Below, piece by piece: positions 55,101 through 64,000 of a stretch of 64,000 nucleotides of DNA. Source of the stretch: CAVVSQ01 sp963848825 (GTDB lineage Bacteria > Planctomycetota > Planctomycetia > Gemmatales > Gemmataceae); the NCBI GenBank assembly GCA_963848825.1, contig CAWKFA010000016.1, forward strand, positions 1 through 64,000, written 5' to 3'. The stretch's first letter is position 1, and the number at the start of each line of letters is the position of its first letter. Made by a program: the position numbers and the translations under genes. Under the pieces are notes generated by a model. The model saw only the letters and a list, made by a program, of their open reading frames with translations. It had not been told where the DNA came from and ran no database searches.

Positions 55101-58100
55101 GGCGACCACCAACACCAAGACCTATGACTCCACGACGACGGCCGCGGCCCTGCCCACGGTTGCCGGTCTTATTGGCACCGATACGGTAACTGGCCTCGCG
55201 GAAGTTTATACCGACAAAAATGCCGGCACCGGCAAAACGCTGAGCGTCAGCGCTTACACGGTCAATGACGGAAATAGCGGCAACAACTACACTGTTACCA
55301 CCCTGGTCAACACCACCGGCGTCATCAACAAGGCGTCGCTCACCATCACGGCGACCACCAACACCAAGACGTACGATTCGACCACAACGGCGGCGGCCAC
55401 GCCCACAGTGTCGGGCCTCATCGGCGCGGACACCGCGACCGGCCTAACCGAGGTTTACAGCGACCGCAACGCTGGTTCCAGCAAAACGCTCAGTGTCAGC
55501 GCTTATACGATCAATGACGGCAACGGTGGCAACAACTACGCCGTCAGCACCGTCACGAACACGACTGGCCTTATCAACAAGGCTTCCCTCACCATCACCG
55601 CTACGACAAATACCAAAACTTATGACTCGACCACGTCGGCTGCCGCCACGCCGACCGTCTCCGGTCTCATTGGCGCCGATACCGCGACCGGACTCACGGA
55701 AGTTTATAGTGACCGCAACGCCGGCTCCAGCAAAACGCTCAGCGTGACTGGCTACACGATTAACGACGGCAACGCTGGCAATAATTACACCGTTACCACC
55801 GTGACGAACACCACCGGCGTCATCAACAAGGCCTCCCTCACCATCTCCGCGACGACCAACACGAAGGTTTACGACTCCACGACAACTGCCGCGGCTGTGC
55901 CGACTGTGGCAGGTTTAGTCGGCAATGACACGGTGACCAACCTGGCGGAAATATATACGGACGCCAATGCCGGAACAGGCAAGACGCTCTCGGTCAGCTC
56001 CTACGCCGTCAACGATGGCAACGGCGGCAACAACTATACCGTCACCACGATGAACGACACCACCGGTGCGATTACCAAGGCAACCTTGACCATCACCGCG
56101 ACGACCAATACCAAGAATTACGATTCCACGACGAGCGCCGCCGCCACGCCGACGGTTTCTGGTCTGATAGGTACAGACAGCGTGACGGGCCTTGCTGAGG
56201 TCTATGCCGACAAGAATGCGGGTTCGAGCAAGACACTCTCCGTGAGCTCCTATACGGTCAACGACGGCAACAGCGGCAACAATTACACCGTCACGACGGT
56301 GACCGACATGACCGGCGTCATCAACAGAGCCTCCCTCACCATTACTGCAACGACCAACACCAAAGTCTATGATGCGACGACCAGCGCCGCGGCGGTCCCC
56401 ACCGTCACGGGCCTTGTTGGAGCCGACACGGCGACAGGCCTGACCGAAGTCTATACAGACGCCAACGCCGGCTCCGGTAAAACGTTGAGCGTCAGCGCCT
56501 ACAGCATTAACGACGGTAACGGCGGCAACAACTATACCGTGACAACCGTGGCCAATACCACCGGCTTGATCAGCAAGGCAGCCCTGGCCATCAGTGCGAT
56601 CACGAATGCCAAGACCTACGACTCGACGACCTCCTCCGCTGCCATCCCCCTGGTGACGGGCCTGCAGGGCAGCGACACGGTGACAGGGCTGAGTGAATCG
56701 TTCAACAGCCGCACGGTCGGTAACGGTAAAACGTTAACCGTCAACACCGGCTATACCATCAATGACGGTAACGGCGGCAATAACTACACCGTGACGACCG
56801 CTAACGATACCACGGGCGCCATTACGCAGGCATCCCTGACCATCACGGCCAGCACCAACACCAAGACATACGACTCCAAGGTCACCGCCGCAGCCATCCC
56901 GACCGTCTCCGGGCTCTTCGGCAACGACTCTGTGACGGGCCTGGCAGAGGTCTATGCCGATGCCAATGCCGGCTCAAGCAAGACCTTGAGCGTCACGACC
57001 TACACTGTCAATGATGGCAACGGCGGCAATAACTATATCGTGACGACTGTGGTGGATACGACGGGCGTGATCAACCAGGCCGCGCTCACCATCTCGGCGA
57101 AGACAAACACCAAGTCCTACGACGCGAGCACCTCGGCGTCGGCTATTCCCACGGTGACGTCCGGCCTGGTCGGCGGCGACACCGTGACCGGACTGGCCGA
57201 AGTCTACGCGGATCCGAACGCGGGTACCGGCAAGACGCTCAGCGTGAGCGCCTACACCATCAACGACGGCAATGGTGGCAACAACTACACCGTGACGACC
57301 GTCACGAGTACGACCGGAGTGATTAACAAGGCGGCACTCACGATACAGGCCCTGACGTTCACCAAGTCGTACGATGCATCCACCAGCGCGGCTGTCATCC
57401 CGCAGGTCACCGGCCTGAAAGGCGGGGACAGCGTGACGGGGCTGAGCGAATCTTACAACAACAAGAATGTTGGCAATGCCAAGCTCCTGAGCGTCAACCC
57501 GGGCTATACCATCAATGATGGCAACGGCGGCAACAATTACACCGTCACGACGTTTACCAATGGCTCAGGTTCGATTACCAAGGCTACCCTGACGATCACC
57601 GCATCCACGAACACAAAGACCTACGACTCCACGACGACCGCCGCGGCCATTCCGACCGTCTCCGGTTTGTTCGGCGGCGATACGGTCACAGGGCTGAGCG
57701 AAGCTTACCTCGACAAAAATGCCGGGATCGCCAAAACGCTCAAGGTTAATGCCGGCTACACGGTCGTCGACGGCAATGGCGGCAACAACTATACCGTCGC
57801 GACGGCCAACGACACGACGGGCGTCATCACTCCGGCGCCCCTCACCATAACAGCGCAGACCAACACCAAGAATTTTGACGGTGTCACTTCAGCGGCGGCC
57901 AAACCGACCGTTTCCGGTCTGATTGGCAATGATAAGGCGACGGGGCTGGCCGAAATGTACGCCGATCCGAACCCGGGAACCGGTAAAACTCTATCGGTCA
58001 CGGGGTATACCATCAATGACGGCAATGGTGGCAACAACTACACCGTGACGACCGTCAATGACACCACGGGCGTGATTATCCCCACCTTTACCTTTGTAAG

Positions 58101-59520
58101 TATCTTCAACACCACTGGTTCGGAACTCGAGCCGCCGCAGGGTGGTTCCGCGAATTATGTATTCACCGTCACGCTGGCGCAGGCCCTCATTTTTCCCGTC
58201 ACGTTCAACTACAGTACTTTCAACGGTACCGGCCCCAATGCCGCCAGGGCCGGCACCGACTTCAACGGCATCACCAACGCCATCTTGACGATCCCCGCCG
58301 GCCAGACTTCGGCGCAAATCAATATCACCATCCTCGGCGACGCACCTAATCCCAACAGTGGCTCCACCGACGAATATTTCACGGTTACTCTCAACTGGGC
58401 GGTCAGTTCGATCAACGTCAATCAGCCGATTCTCACGGCCAGTGCTCAGGGGGACATCAAACAAACGTTCGTCCCCACGGTGTCCATGCCAGTCAGTCAA
58501 CCGGTACACATTTCGGGGACAACGTACGCCGTCCAACTCAATCTTACTTCTACCTATCCCAGTGCCGCCTATGCCCAGGCTGCGGGCGACGTCTTCGTGA
58601 ACTATTACACCACCAACGGCACTGCCACCGCGGGCACCAATTACCAGGGTGTCTCCGGAACACTGGATATCCCTTATTCGCAGTTCGTGGCGCCGTCGAA
58701 TACCGCCACGATATTGATCACCGGCATTGGCGCCGCGAGCGGTCAGACGCTCAACCTGAACCTCTCGGGAATTAGTAGCAATGCCGCGCTGGTTGGGTCA
58801 AGCGGCGTCGTTTCGATCTTTAATCCGCAGCTTGCCGCTGGATCGCCGACGACGCCTGGAGGTATCATCGTGGTTTCGGCCGGGCAGTTCGCGCCGGTCA
58901 TCAATGCCGCCGAGGCGAACTGGGTGGCTGCCGGCGTCCCCGCGAGCACGTTTAAAGACGTGGTGTTCCAGATCCGCCGCATTGGCCCGAACGTGCTGGC
59001 GAACACGACGGGGAAGTTGATAACCATCGACCCCAGCGCCGCCGGCTTTGGTTGGTTCAACAACCCCAGCAACGGCGCTTTCCAGCCGATCGTCAATTCT
59101 ACCAATCTAAGCGCCTTGCCAGATACGCTGGCGGCTGGACACATGGATCTCTTGACCGTGGTTGAGCATGAACTGGGGCACGTGATAGGCCTGCCCGACA
59201 TGGATGCTGGCGACAGCCTCATGACGACGATGTTAAAAGCGGGCGAACGGCGTGTGGTGCCGACGGCACTAATGAATGTCACGGCGCCGCCGCCAGCCGG
59301 CCAGGCGGGTGCCGCGCCGCCGCAGATATTGCTTAATGCTGCGTACGTCCCCGCTTACAATCCTTTGCTCGGCGGCACTGGTGGCAACAACAACCAGGTT
59401 GTCATCAGTACCGCGGCGCTTGACCAATTATTCGCGGTCCTGGGCGGCAACAGTGCGGCGGACGCGAACCCGACGGCCCTTGATGAATTCTTGAGCAACC
59501 TGGGCTTCAACAAGAAGTAG
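52153..59520 (+). CDS. Giant repeat surface protein with anchor-L, 19 YDG-type, Calx-beta and metalloprotease-like domains
   Basis: 2455 residues, frame intact. The start is basic and then reads LEILEDRTVPTG (about 35-46), a motif common at the N-terminus of planctomycete exported proteins. Residues about 47-290 are a choice-of-anchor L domain (FDFVPQKNTLSFNYVFASDE). An Ig-like domain follows (about 296-395), then 19 tandem repeats of about 83 residues (395-1976) with TNTKTYDSTT, then TGLAEVY, GKTLSVSAYTVNDGN and TGVINKA, the YDG/MBG pattern. Next are two Calx-beta-like domains (about 1977-2215). Near residue 2339 is HELGHVIGLPD, a zinc metalloprotease-type motif in which the third ligand is Asp rather than His. 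There is no cell-wall anchor motif, so attachment is uncertain. Probably an adhesin or a secreted matrix protein. Confidence 0.8.
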   Translation: MMFAKLFRFARLIQNHKHATIYNARKGRRNRLPQLEILEDRTVPTGLVVTDLTSGLTALNLASNIMGPGIAVTNVQLTAAPGTPANDVKFGNSSSAGAFSGGLGILGFDSGIILSTGGVQNVVGPNVSDSISQTNNTAGDPPLSTLIGGATNDATILQFDFVPQKNTLSFNYVFASDEYNEFSNTQYNDVFGAFLSDVTTSQTPFNIAVLPASTTPVSVNTVNGTTNAQFFIDNDITAGAPINTEMNGLTKVLSASSAVVPGHTYHVRLTIADATDGMMDSNVFIQASSFTTYPAPMVTTSQATVTYGTPVTFTATETTAGTLATDTVSFYDGTTFLGTGILASNNGNTATWTYTTTATQLQAGNAQSIEAIYTPTGSTPGVMGNLVGGETVLPHALTITATTNTKAYDSTTSAAAFPAVVGLQGSDTVTGLSETYNNPSAGTGKTLSVSNGYTVNDGNSGNNYVLSVNSTTGTITKAALTITAATNTKTYDATTTAAATPSVAGLVGADTVLNLAEVYANRNAGTGKTLSVSAYTVNDGNAGNNYAVTTVANTTGVINKAALTVTATTNTKTYDSTTSSTATPTVAGLQGSDTVTGLAEVFSSRNASSPGKTLLSVSAYTVNDGNGGNNYAVTTVTNLTGMINKAALTITALTNTKLYDGSTSAAAIPTVAGLIGNDTVTGLAEAYSDKNAGASKTLSVSAYTVNDGFRGFNYAVTTVNNTTGVINKATLTITATTNTKTYDSTTTAAALPTVAGLQGTDTVTGLAEVYANKNAGTGKTLSVSTYTVNDGNGGNNYTVTTVTDTTGVINKASLTITATTNTKTYDSTTTAAALPTVSGLIGADSATGLAEVYSDRNAGSSKTLSVSAYTINDGNGGNNYAVTTVTNTTGLINRASLTITATTNTKTYDSTTTAAALPTVTGIIGNDSVTGLAEVYTSASAGTGKTLSVSAYTVNDGNSGNNYTVTTVANTTGVINKASLTITATTNTKTYDSTTTAAALPTVAGLIGTDTVTGLAEVYTDKNAGTGKTLSVSAYTVNDGNSGNNYTVTTLVNTTGVINKASLTITATTNTKTYDSTTTAAATPTVSGLIGADTATGLTEVYSDRNAGSSKTLSVSAYTINDGNGGNNYAVSTVTNTTGLINKASLTITATTNTKTYDSTTSAAATPTVSGLIGADTATGLTEVYSDRNAGSSKTLSVTGYTINDGNAGNNYTVTTVTNTTGVINKASLTISATTNTKVYDSTTTAAAVPTVAGLVGNDTVTNLAEIYTDANAGTGKTLSVSSYAVNDGNGGNNYTVTTMNDTTGAITKATLTITATTNTKNYDSTTSAAATPTVSGLIGTDSVTGLAEVYADKNAGSSKTLSVSSYTVNDGNSGNNYTVTTVTDMTGVINRASLTITATTNTKVYDATTSAAAVPTVTGLVGADTATGLTEVYTDANAGSGKTLSVSAYSINDGNGGNNYTVTTVANTTGLISKAALAISAITNAKTYDSTTSSAAIPLVTGLQGSDTVTGLSESFNSRTVGNGKTLTVNTGYTINDGNGGNNYTVTTANDTTGAITQASLTITASTNTKTYDSKVTAAAIPTVSGLFGNDSVTGLAEVYADANAGSSKTLSVTTYTVNDGNGGNNYIVTTVVDTTGVINQAALTISAKTNTKSYDASTSASAIPTVTSGLVGGDTVTGLAEVYADPNAGTGKTLSVSAYTINDGNGGNNYTVTTVTSTTGVINKAALTIQALTFTKSYDASTSAAVIPQVTGLKGGDSVTGLSESYNNKNVGNAKLLSVNPGYTINDGNGGNNYTVTTFTNGSGSITKATLTITASTNTKTYDSTTTAAAIPTVSGLFGGDTVTGLSEAYLDKNAGIAKTLKVNAGYTVVDGNGGNNYTVATANDTTGVITPAPLTITAQTNTKNFDGVTSAAAKPTVSGLIGNDKATGLAEMYADPNPGTGKTLSVTGYTINDGNGGNNYTVTTVNDTTGVIIPTFTFVSIFNTTGSELEPPQGGSANYVFTVTLAQALIFPVTFNYSTFNGTGPNAARAGTDFNGITNAILTIPAGQTSAQINITILGDAPNPNSGSTDEYFTVTLNWAVSSINVNQPILTASAQGDIKQTFVPTVSMPVSQPVHISGTTYAVQLNLTSTYPSAAYAQAAGDVFVNYYTTNGTATAGTNYQGVSGTLDIPYSQFVAPSNTATILITGIGAASGQTLNLNLSGISSNAALVGSSGVVSIFNPQLAAGSPTTPGGIIVVSAGQFAPVINAAEANWVAAGVPASTFKDVVFQIRRIGPNVLANTTGKLITIDPSAAGFGWFNNPSNGAFQPIVNSTNLSALPDTLAAGHMDLLTVVEHELGHVIGLPDMDAGDSLMTTMLKAGERRVVPTALMNVTAPPPAGQAGAAPPQILLNAAYVPAYNPLLGGTGGNNNQVVISTAALDQLFAVLGGNSAADANPTALDEFLSNLGFNKK
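53337..58080 (+). repeat. 19 tandem YDG-domain repeats of about 250 bases
   Basis: Each unit begins with a variant of LTITATTNTKTYDSTT and ends NTTGVINKA. Neighbouring units (5-10) are almost identical, the outer ones (1-4, 14-19) more diverged, so the central block was probably amplified recently. Such near-identical units can expand, contract or be collapsed in an assembly. Confidence 0.9.
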
Positions 59521-61062
59521 AGCAGAGGCAACGCGCCTCGTCGGCCACGCGCTGAAACACTTCAGCCCAATCGCCGAGCGCGTCTGCCGAAAAAGCCTCA
59601 TGGTCGGATACCATGGACTGTCTGGCCGATCCCGCAGCCACCGCCACTCCGGCACCATTGGCAACAACACCCAGACCGGCCTGCCCAGCGCACCGGCAAG
59701 GTGGGCGACGGCAGTGTCGGAGGTCACAATCAAATCCAGGTTCATCATGAGCGCGGCAGTGTCTGTAAAAGCACTGACCGCGTCCAGGTGCCCGCTCAGA
59801 TCGAGAATGCTCAAGCGCTGGACCAATTCCTGTTCAGGCTCACTGTTTGGTTCTTTTTGCAATTTCACAAGTCTTACAGTCGGGACCCGGGCCAGGCACT
59901 CAAAATGACTCACGGGTATCGACCGATAAAAATCTTCGCCGAAACTGGGATTACCCTGCCAGGCGATGCCAACACGTAGGCCGGGGCCAAACGAAGCATT
60001 CAGTTTGTCGCTCCAGTGGGAGATGAGCCCGGGATCGGCATGAAGATAAGGCACCTGCGCGGGAATGTTGGTGAGGTTGGCACCAAAAACGCGCGGCAGG
60101 CTCATCAAGGGAACTTGCACGTCATAGGCCGGCAGGGGCGCCCCACGCGGGACCAAACAATCGATCCCAGGCGCGGTACTCAATAGTTCGACCAGCCTGG
60201 CGGGACATTCGAACAGGACAACACCGCCCCGCTCCTTGATCAGCGGGGCATAACGGACGAATTGCAGAAGGTCGCCCCAGCCGCCATCCTCATAAGCGAA
60301 AACAGTTTTGCCGCCGAGGGGTGAACCATCCCACAGCGGCTGCGCAAAGGTCCGCCTCTTATAATTGGGCTGCTCCAGGCGGCGTTCGTAGTCTTGCCAG
60401 CCGCTGGCGAAATCACCCTGTAACAGGCGTACGAGGGATCGGCTCCAGGCCGCCACCGCGTGACCAGGGTTGCGTGCCAACACGTGCTCAAACTGGACCA
60501 GGGCCTGGTCCAGATCGCCCAACCTCTTGAGTGTCGTGGCCAAATTGCAGCGGGCGCTTACATGATCCGGATCGAGCTTCAGTGCCTGGCCAAACGAAGC
60601 CACGGCCTCCCGCAAGCGTTCGGCAATCTGGGCCGGCCCGCGCTCCGTCCTGGCACCATGGTCCATGAGAGTGTTGCCGAGATTGTAGTGGCACTCCAAA
60701 TATCCCGGATTTACGCGCGCCGCCTCGCGAAAACTGGCAGCGGCCTCGGTTAGCATGCCCAATTCCTTGAGGGCGATGCCCAGATTATTGTGAGCCCGGA
60801 CATGCCCTGGGTCGAAAACCAGCGCTTGCCGATAAGCGCCGACTGCTTCGTCCAGGCGCCCCTGAAGGTGAAGAACATTGCCCAGATTATAGTGCACCCT
60901 GGCCATAGCCGGATGAGGTGGCGAAGGGTTCGTGCCGGTAGGGTTCGCGCCCTCGGCGAGCCACGAATCAATAATCTCCGCATAAAGCTTTTCGGCGGCG
61001 GGGTAATCACCGGTCTGGTGACAACGGAGTGCCTGGTCGTATTTGTCGGCCGCGGTCGCCAC
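59507..61062 (-). CDS. TPR-repeat glycosyltransferase-like protein, one frameshift
   Basis: GTG start at 61062, with GGGGGAAG in front, is preferred over an ATG 17 codons earlier. TPR units fill the first 230 residues (VHYNLGNVLHLQGRLDEAVG, AHNNLGIALKELGMLTEAAA). The C-terminal region (GKTVFAYEDGGWGDLLQFVR, RVGIAWQGNPSFGED, VTSDTAVAHLAGALGRPVWV) is the ADP-heptose:LPS transferase-like GT9 fold. A shift near 59595 leads to the natural end SADALGDWAEVFQRV..., with stop TGA at 59507-59509, overlapping the convergent giant gene. About 518 residues. Confidence 0.78.
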
Positions 61063-61214
61063 GCTTCCCCCTGCCCTCTTGATAGCCAGCGGTTTCCAGA
61101 CAAAGTACGTCACGGGTTGCGAACGGACATGTGCTCATGAAAGCCAGGTATTCGCGTGAATTCGCCTGGCAGGCCATATAATAGCGTTTTGCCCCCACAA
61201 ATGGAGACGTCGCC

Positions 61215-62646
61215 GTGCCCGTTCCGCAAATCGCCATTGTTGGCCGACCCAACGTGGGAAAATCCTCACTTTTTAACTGGCTGGCGGGCCGGCGCATCGC
61301 CATCGTCGATCCCGCGGCGGGCGTGACGCGTGATCGGCTGGCGGCCCCCATCACGATTGGGGATCGCTACGTGGAGATCATCGACACGGGTGGCATGGGC
61401 ATCGAGGACGTCGACAACTTGACCAAGGATGTCGAGCACCAGATCAGGATCGCGCTGCGCCTGGCCGATTTGGTGTTGTTCGTGGTGGATGCCCGCAATG
61501 GTCTTGTGCCGCTCGATCAAGAGGTGGCGCGTCGTTTGCGCGGCCTGGATAAACCCGTCCTCTTCGTCGCCAACAAGGTGGACACTTCTGACTTCATACC
61601 GCAAACGGCTGAATTTCATAAGCTCGGCTTTGGCGATATCACTTGCGTGAGCGCTCAACAGAACCGCGGCAAACAGGAGTTGCTCAACCGCATCCTGGCG
61701 AACCTGCCGGCAACCGATGGTACCTTGCCAGGCTCGGACGATGCGCTAAAACTGGCCATCGTCGGCCGGCGCAATGCCGGCAAAAGTACCTTTATCAATT
61801 GCCTGGCGAAAGAAGAGCGTGCCATCGTCAGCGAGGTGGAAGGGACGACGCGTGATAGCATCGACGTCCGCTTTCAGAAGGATGGCAAGGAAATCATCGC
61901 CATCGACACGGCCGGAGTGCGTAACAAGGGCCGCATCAAAACGAACGTGGAGTTTTATAGTCTGGCGCGGGCGGAACGGTCTATTCGCAGAGCGGACGTG
62001 GTGCTGCATTTTTTGGACGCCGACAAGAAAGTCAGCCACGTTGATAAACAATTGTCTGGTTACGTCCTGGAGAATTACAAACCCGCCATCTTCGTGGTCA
62101 ATAAGTGGGACCTTTTGAAGGACCAGCTGGTGAGTAGTCAATTCGCCACCTATCTGCGGCAGGTTTTTCCCAGTCTTGACTTCGTGCCCATTGCCTTTAT
62201 CACGGCCAAGGAGGGCAAGAACGTGCAGCAGGTCCTCGACCTTGCCCAGAATTTGCACAAGCAAGCCAGTGCCCGGGTCGGCACCGGCGATCTCAACCGT
62301 CTGGTGCAAAAGATCTACACGACGCAGTCGCCGCCCATGCGTCAAAATCGCCAGGGCCGCATTTACTTTGCCACGCAGGCCGCCACCAACCCGCCGCTCC
62401 TCGTCTTGTTCACCAACGGGCCGCAGCTATTTGACAATACTTACCAGCGCCTACCTGCTCAAAAACCTGCGCGACAACTTGCCCTTCCGGGACGTCGCCA
62501 TCAAGATGTATCTGCGGGCTAAACCACGGCCGGAGGACACAGAAGCCGGTGACGCCACGGCCAAACCGACCAGGCTCAAGGCACACCCCAAAAGCAAAAC
62601 CAAGCCGCTCAAAGGCAGCGCGGGTAAACTTTGGACCGACGTTTAA
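61215..62646 (+). CDS. der: Ribosome-associated GTPase Der (EngA), one frameshift
   Basis: Essential double-GTPase for 50S ribosome assembly. First domain: IAIVGRPNVGKSSLFNWLAG, GVTRD, DTGGM, NKVD. Second domain: IVGRRNAGKSTFINCLAKEE, GTTRDSIDVRF, DTAGVRNKG, NKWD. The C-terminal KH-like domain ends VAIKMYLRAKPRPED and a Lys-rich tail. The usual GRPNVGKS of the second domain is GRRNAGKS. GTG start with GGAGA seven bases upstream. Shift near 62445. About 476 residues. An essential gene being frameshifted supports sequence error. Confidence 0.92.
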
Positions 62647-62695
62647 CCGCGCGCATGCAATGCCAACTCTTAACACTAAAAGGCGGGTTAAGGCC

Positions 62696-63171
62696 ATGAA
62701 TTACTTCCAAAAGCGCCTTGGAATCGTCTTCGCCCTCGCTGTGGGGCTGGCGCCCGTGTACTTGACGCATGCCGGCCTGCGCCGGCGCCGCTAAAAACAG
62801 AGTATTTCAACGGCAAGGTTCTGCCCCTGGCAGACATTCTTAAAAAACAGGGCGCCAAACTGGACGCCGATGCCGCTCCCTACTGGCTGGCCTTGGTAAC
62901 CGACGACAACAAGGCTTATCCCCTTATCAAGGACGACGCCAGCCGGATGTTTTTCAAAGATACGCAGCTATTGGACCGGCCCATGCGTTTGACGGGACGC
63001 CTAATTGCAGGCTCCACTCTTCTGCAGGTCATCAATGTCCATAGCTACCTGAAAGGGCAATTGCATGAGGTTTATTATTGGTGCGATATCTGCACCATTC
63101 GCGGATATGAGGCCGGTGTTTGCGATTGTTGCGGCGGATTGATGGAACTTCGCGAAGTGCCGGTCAAATAG
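62696..63171 (+). CDS. Secreted hypothetical protein with C-terminal Cys motif, one frameshift
   Basis: Starts MNYFQKRLGIVFALAVGLAP (signal peptide). After a shift near 62785 it reads TEYFNGKVLPLADILKKQGA, DDASRMFFKDTQLLDRPMRL and ends YYWCDICTIRGYEAGVCDCC, a zinc-type cluster with CDIC and CDCC. About 158 residues. I know such proteins from planctomycetes but not their role. GcvT follows 90 bases later. Confidence 0.6.
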
Positions 63172-63260
63172 GCCCTGAGCTAACTCCGAGATAGGAACAA
63201 AGCCACGCTGGTCACGGACTACACCGGTCATGGACCCGCTTATTCGTTGGGAGATACCTT

Positions 63261-64000
63261 ATGGGGATGCAAACGGTATTGCACGCCTGGCACGCAGGGC
63301 ACGGTGCCCGTCTGGTGGACTTCGGCGGCTGGGACATGCCCGTGCAATATTCCACCATCATGGAAGAGCACGCGGCCGTGAGGACAGGCGCGGGCATTTT
63401 TGATGTCAGTCACATGGGCCGGCTATCCTTCGGTGGCCCCGATGCACTCGCCTTGATCCAGCGAATCTTTACGAACAACGCCGCCACGATGAAGGACATG
63501 CAAGTACGCTATGGTCTGGTGTGCAACGACGAGGGTGGCATCCGCGATGACATCCTGGTTTATCGTTGGCCCTATGGTTACGCCATGGTGGTTAATGCCG
63601 GCAATCGCGAAAAAATTGTGGGCTGGCTCAACGACTCCAGGGGAACGCTGAATGTACAAATTCAGGATCAGACGCTTGATACTTGCATGATTGCGCTGCA
63701 AGGACCCCAGGCTCTTGAGATGGCGCACGAACTGGTCGAGGCGGACGCCAGCAAGCTAGGGTATTATTACGCGACGCCAACGCGCTACGCCGGCAAGGGT
63801 TGCGTGGTCAGCCGCACGGGCTACACGGGCGAAGATGGTCTTGAATTCATGGTCAGCAAAGATCAGGGCGTGCAACTCTGGGAGGAGCTTGCCAGGCGCG
63901 GGGCCCGGCCGTGCGGCCTGGGGGCGCACGACACACTTCGACTCGAAGCCGCCATGCCCCTTTATGGCCACGAGTTGAGCGAAACCATCGATCCTTTTCA
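63261..64000 (+). CDS. gcvT: Aminomethyltransferase (glycine cleavage T protein), 3' end outside window
   Basis: T protein of the glycine cleavage system, which passes the methylene group to tetrahydrofolate. ATG at 63261 with GGGAGA in front. Motifs: LVDFGGWDMPVQYSTIMEEH, GIFDVSHMGRLSFGGPDAL, RYGLVCNDEGGIRDDILVYR and SRTGYTGEDGLEFMV, then CGLGAHDTLRLEAAMPLYGHE, broken off by the end of the window after about 246 residues. Frame intact. The rest of the system (gcvH, gcvP) would be expected to the right. Confidence 0.92.
   Translation, partial: MGMQTVLHAWHAGHGARLVDFGGWDMPVQYSTIMEEHAAVRTGAGIFDVSHMGRLSFGGPDALALIQRIFTNNAATMKDMQVRYGLVCNDEGGIRDDILVYRWPYGYAMVVNAGNREKIVGWLNDSRGTLNVQIQDQTLDTCMIALQGPQALEMAHELVEADASKLGYYYATPTRYAGKGCVVSRTGYTGEDGLEFMVSKDQGVQLWEELARRGARPCGLGAHDTLRLEAAMPLYGHELSETIDPF

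Noticed and set aside
53337..58080. Regular 250-bp repeats considered as a CRISPR-like array
   Set aside because: The units are coding, much too long, and lie in one open frame; no spacers. No CRISPR array is visible in the window.
53053..58536. Several minus-strand frames opposite the giant repeat gene
   Set aside because: They repeat with the same period as the sense repeats and have no motifs; antisense shadows of the YDG repeats.
63172..63260. Glycine riboswitch before gcvT
   Set aside because: The gap is under 100 bases and shows no paired aptamer-like helices or conserved core.
1..64000. Programmed frameshifting or a special genetic code as the reason for the many split genes
   Set aside because: Shifts occur at random places, in both directions and in unrelated genes, several in homopolymers; sequence error explains them more simply.

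Overview
The window looks like chromosomal DNA of a planctomycete, probably of the Gemmata/Gemmataceae type. Evidence: a DUF1580 protein, a giant surface protein with an N-terminal motif reading LEILEDRTVPT, lipid A and heptose genes beside kinase, PPC-repeat and DoxX-type genes, and overall high GC. These family assignments come from reading the sequence, not from a database search.

Layout. (1) 1-7.6 kb: a decaying type I restriction-modification region with hsdR (5' end outside the window), a DUF1016/YhcG nuclease gene, hsdS, a rhuM 5' fragment interrupted by an IS200-like REP-associated transposase, a small scar joining an hsdM start to an hsdS end, a second DUF1016 gene with an amber stop, and a truncated AAA ATPase. 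(2) 7.6-11.8 kb: a transposase remnant, a 617-residue protein with two SAP-like motifs and a FokI-like nuclease motif (minus strand), then degraded DNA with an IS4-like remnant, hairpins and the remains of a tyrosine integrase. (3) 11,763-21,078: an integrated element bounded by a 44-bp direct repeat that is the 3' part of tRNA-Pro(CGG). It reads on the minus strand from integrase through winged-helix protein, DUF1580, Cys-rich protein, RepA-like ATPase, nuclease-like protein and zinc ribbon to a prohead protease/major capsid fusion and small late genes. No terminase, portal or tail genes are visible, so it resembles a capsid-encoding satellite or a reduced prophage. (4) 21.1-64 kb: core chromosome: menaquinone and haem biosynthesis (ubiE/menG, hemE), Ser/Thr kinase with receiver-like tail, uracil-DNA glycosylase, PAS histidine kinase/response regulator pair, phosphofructokinase, UvrA paralogue, fumarylacetoacetase, GH10-like protein, lpxD-lpxI, rfaE2-rfaE1, secreted PPC-repeat and FAD proteins, TPR-sulfotransferase, a 2455-residue repeat protein with 19 YDG-type repeats, TPR-glycosyltransferase, der, and the start of gcvT.

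A property of the whole window is that roughly half of the genes, including essential ones (der, hemE, lpxI), carry one or more single-base frameshifts. This is more likely uncorrected indel error in the assembly than biology, so I treat most frameshifted genes as single functional genes and reserve 'pseudogene' for those with truncation, a stop substitution or large deletions.

Functionally, the left third is an accessory region built by repeated integration at tRNA-Pro: an older island carrying restriction genes, now decaying, and a younger capsid-bearing element next to the intact tRNA. The right two thirds encode envelope, signalling and metabolic functions, with a cluster at 49.7-61.1 kb that may make and modify a large surface protein.
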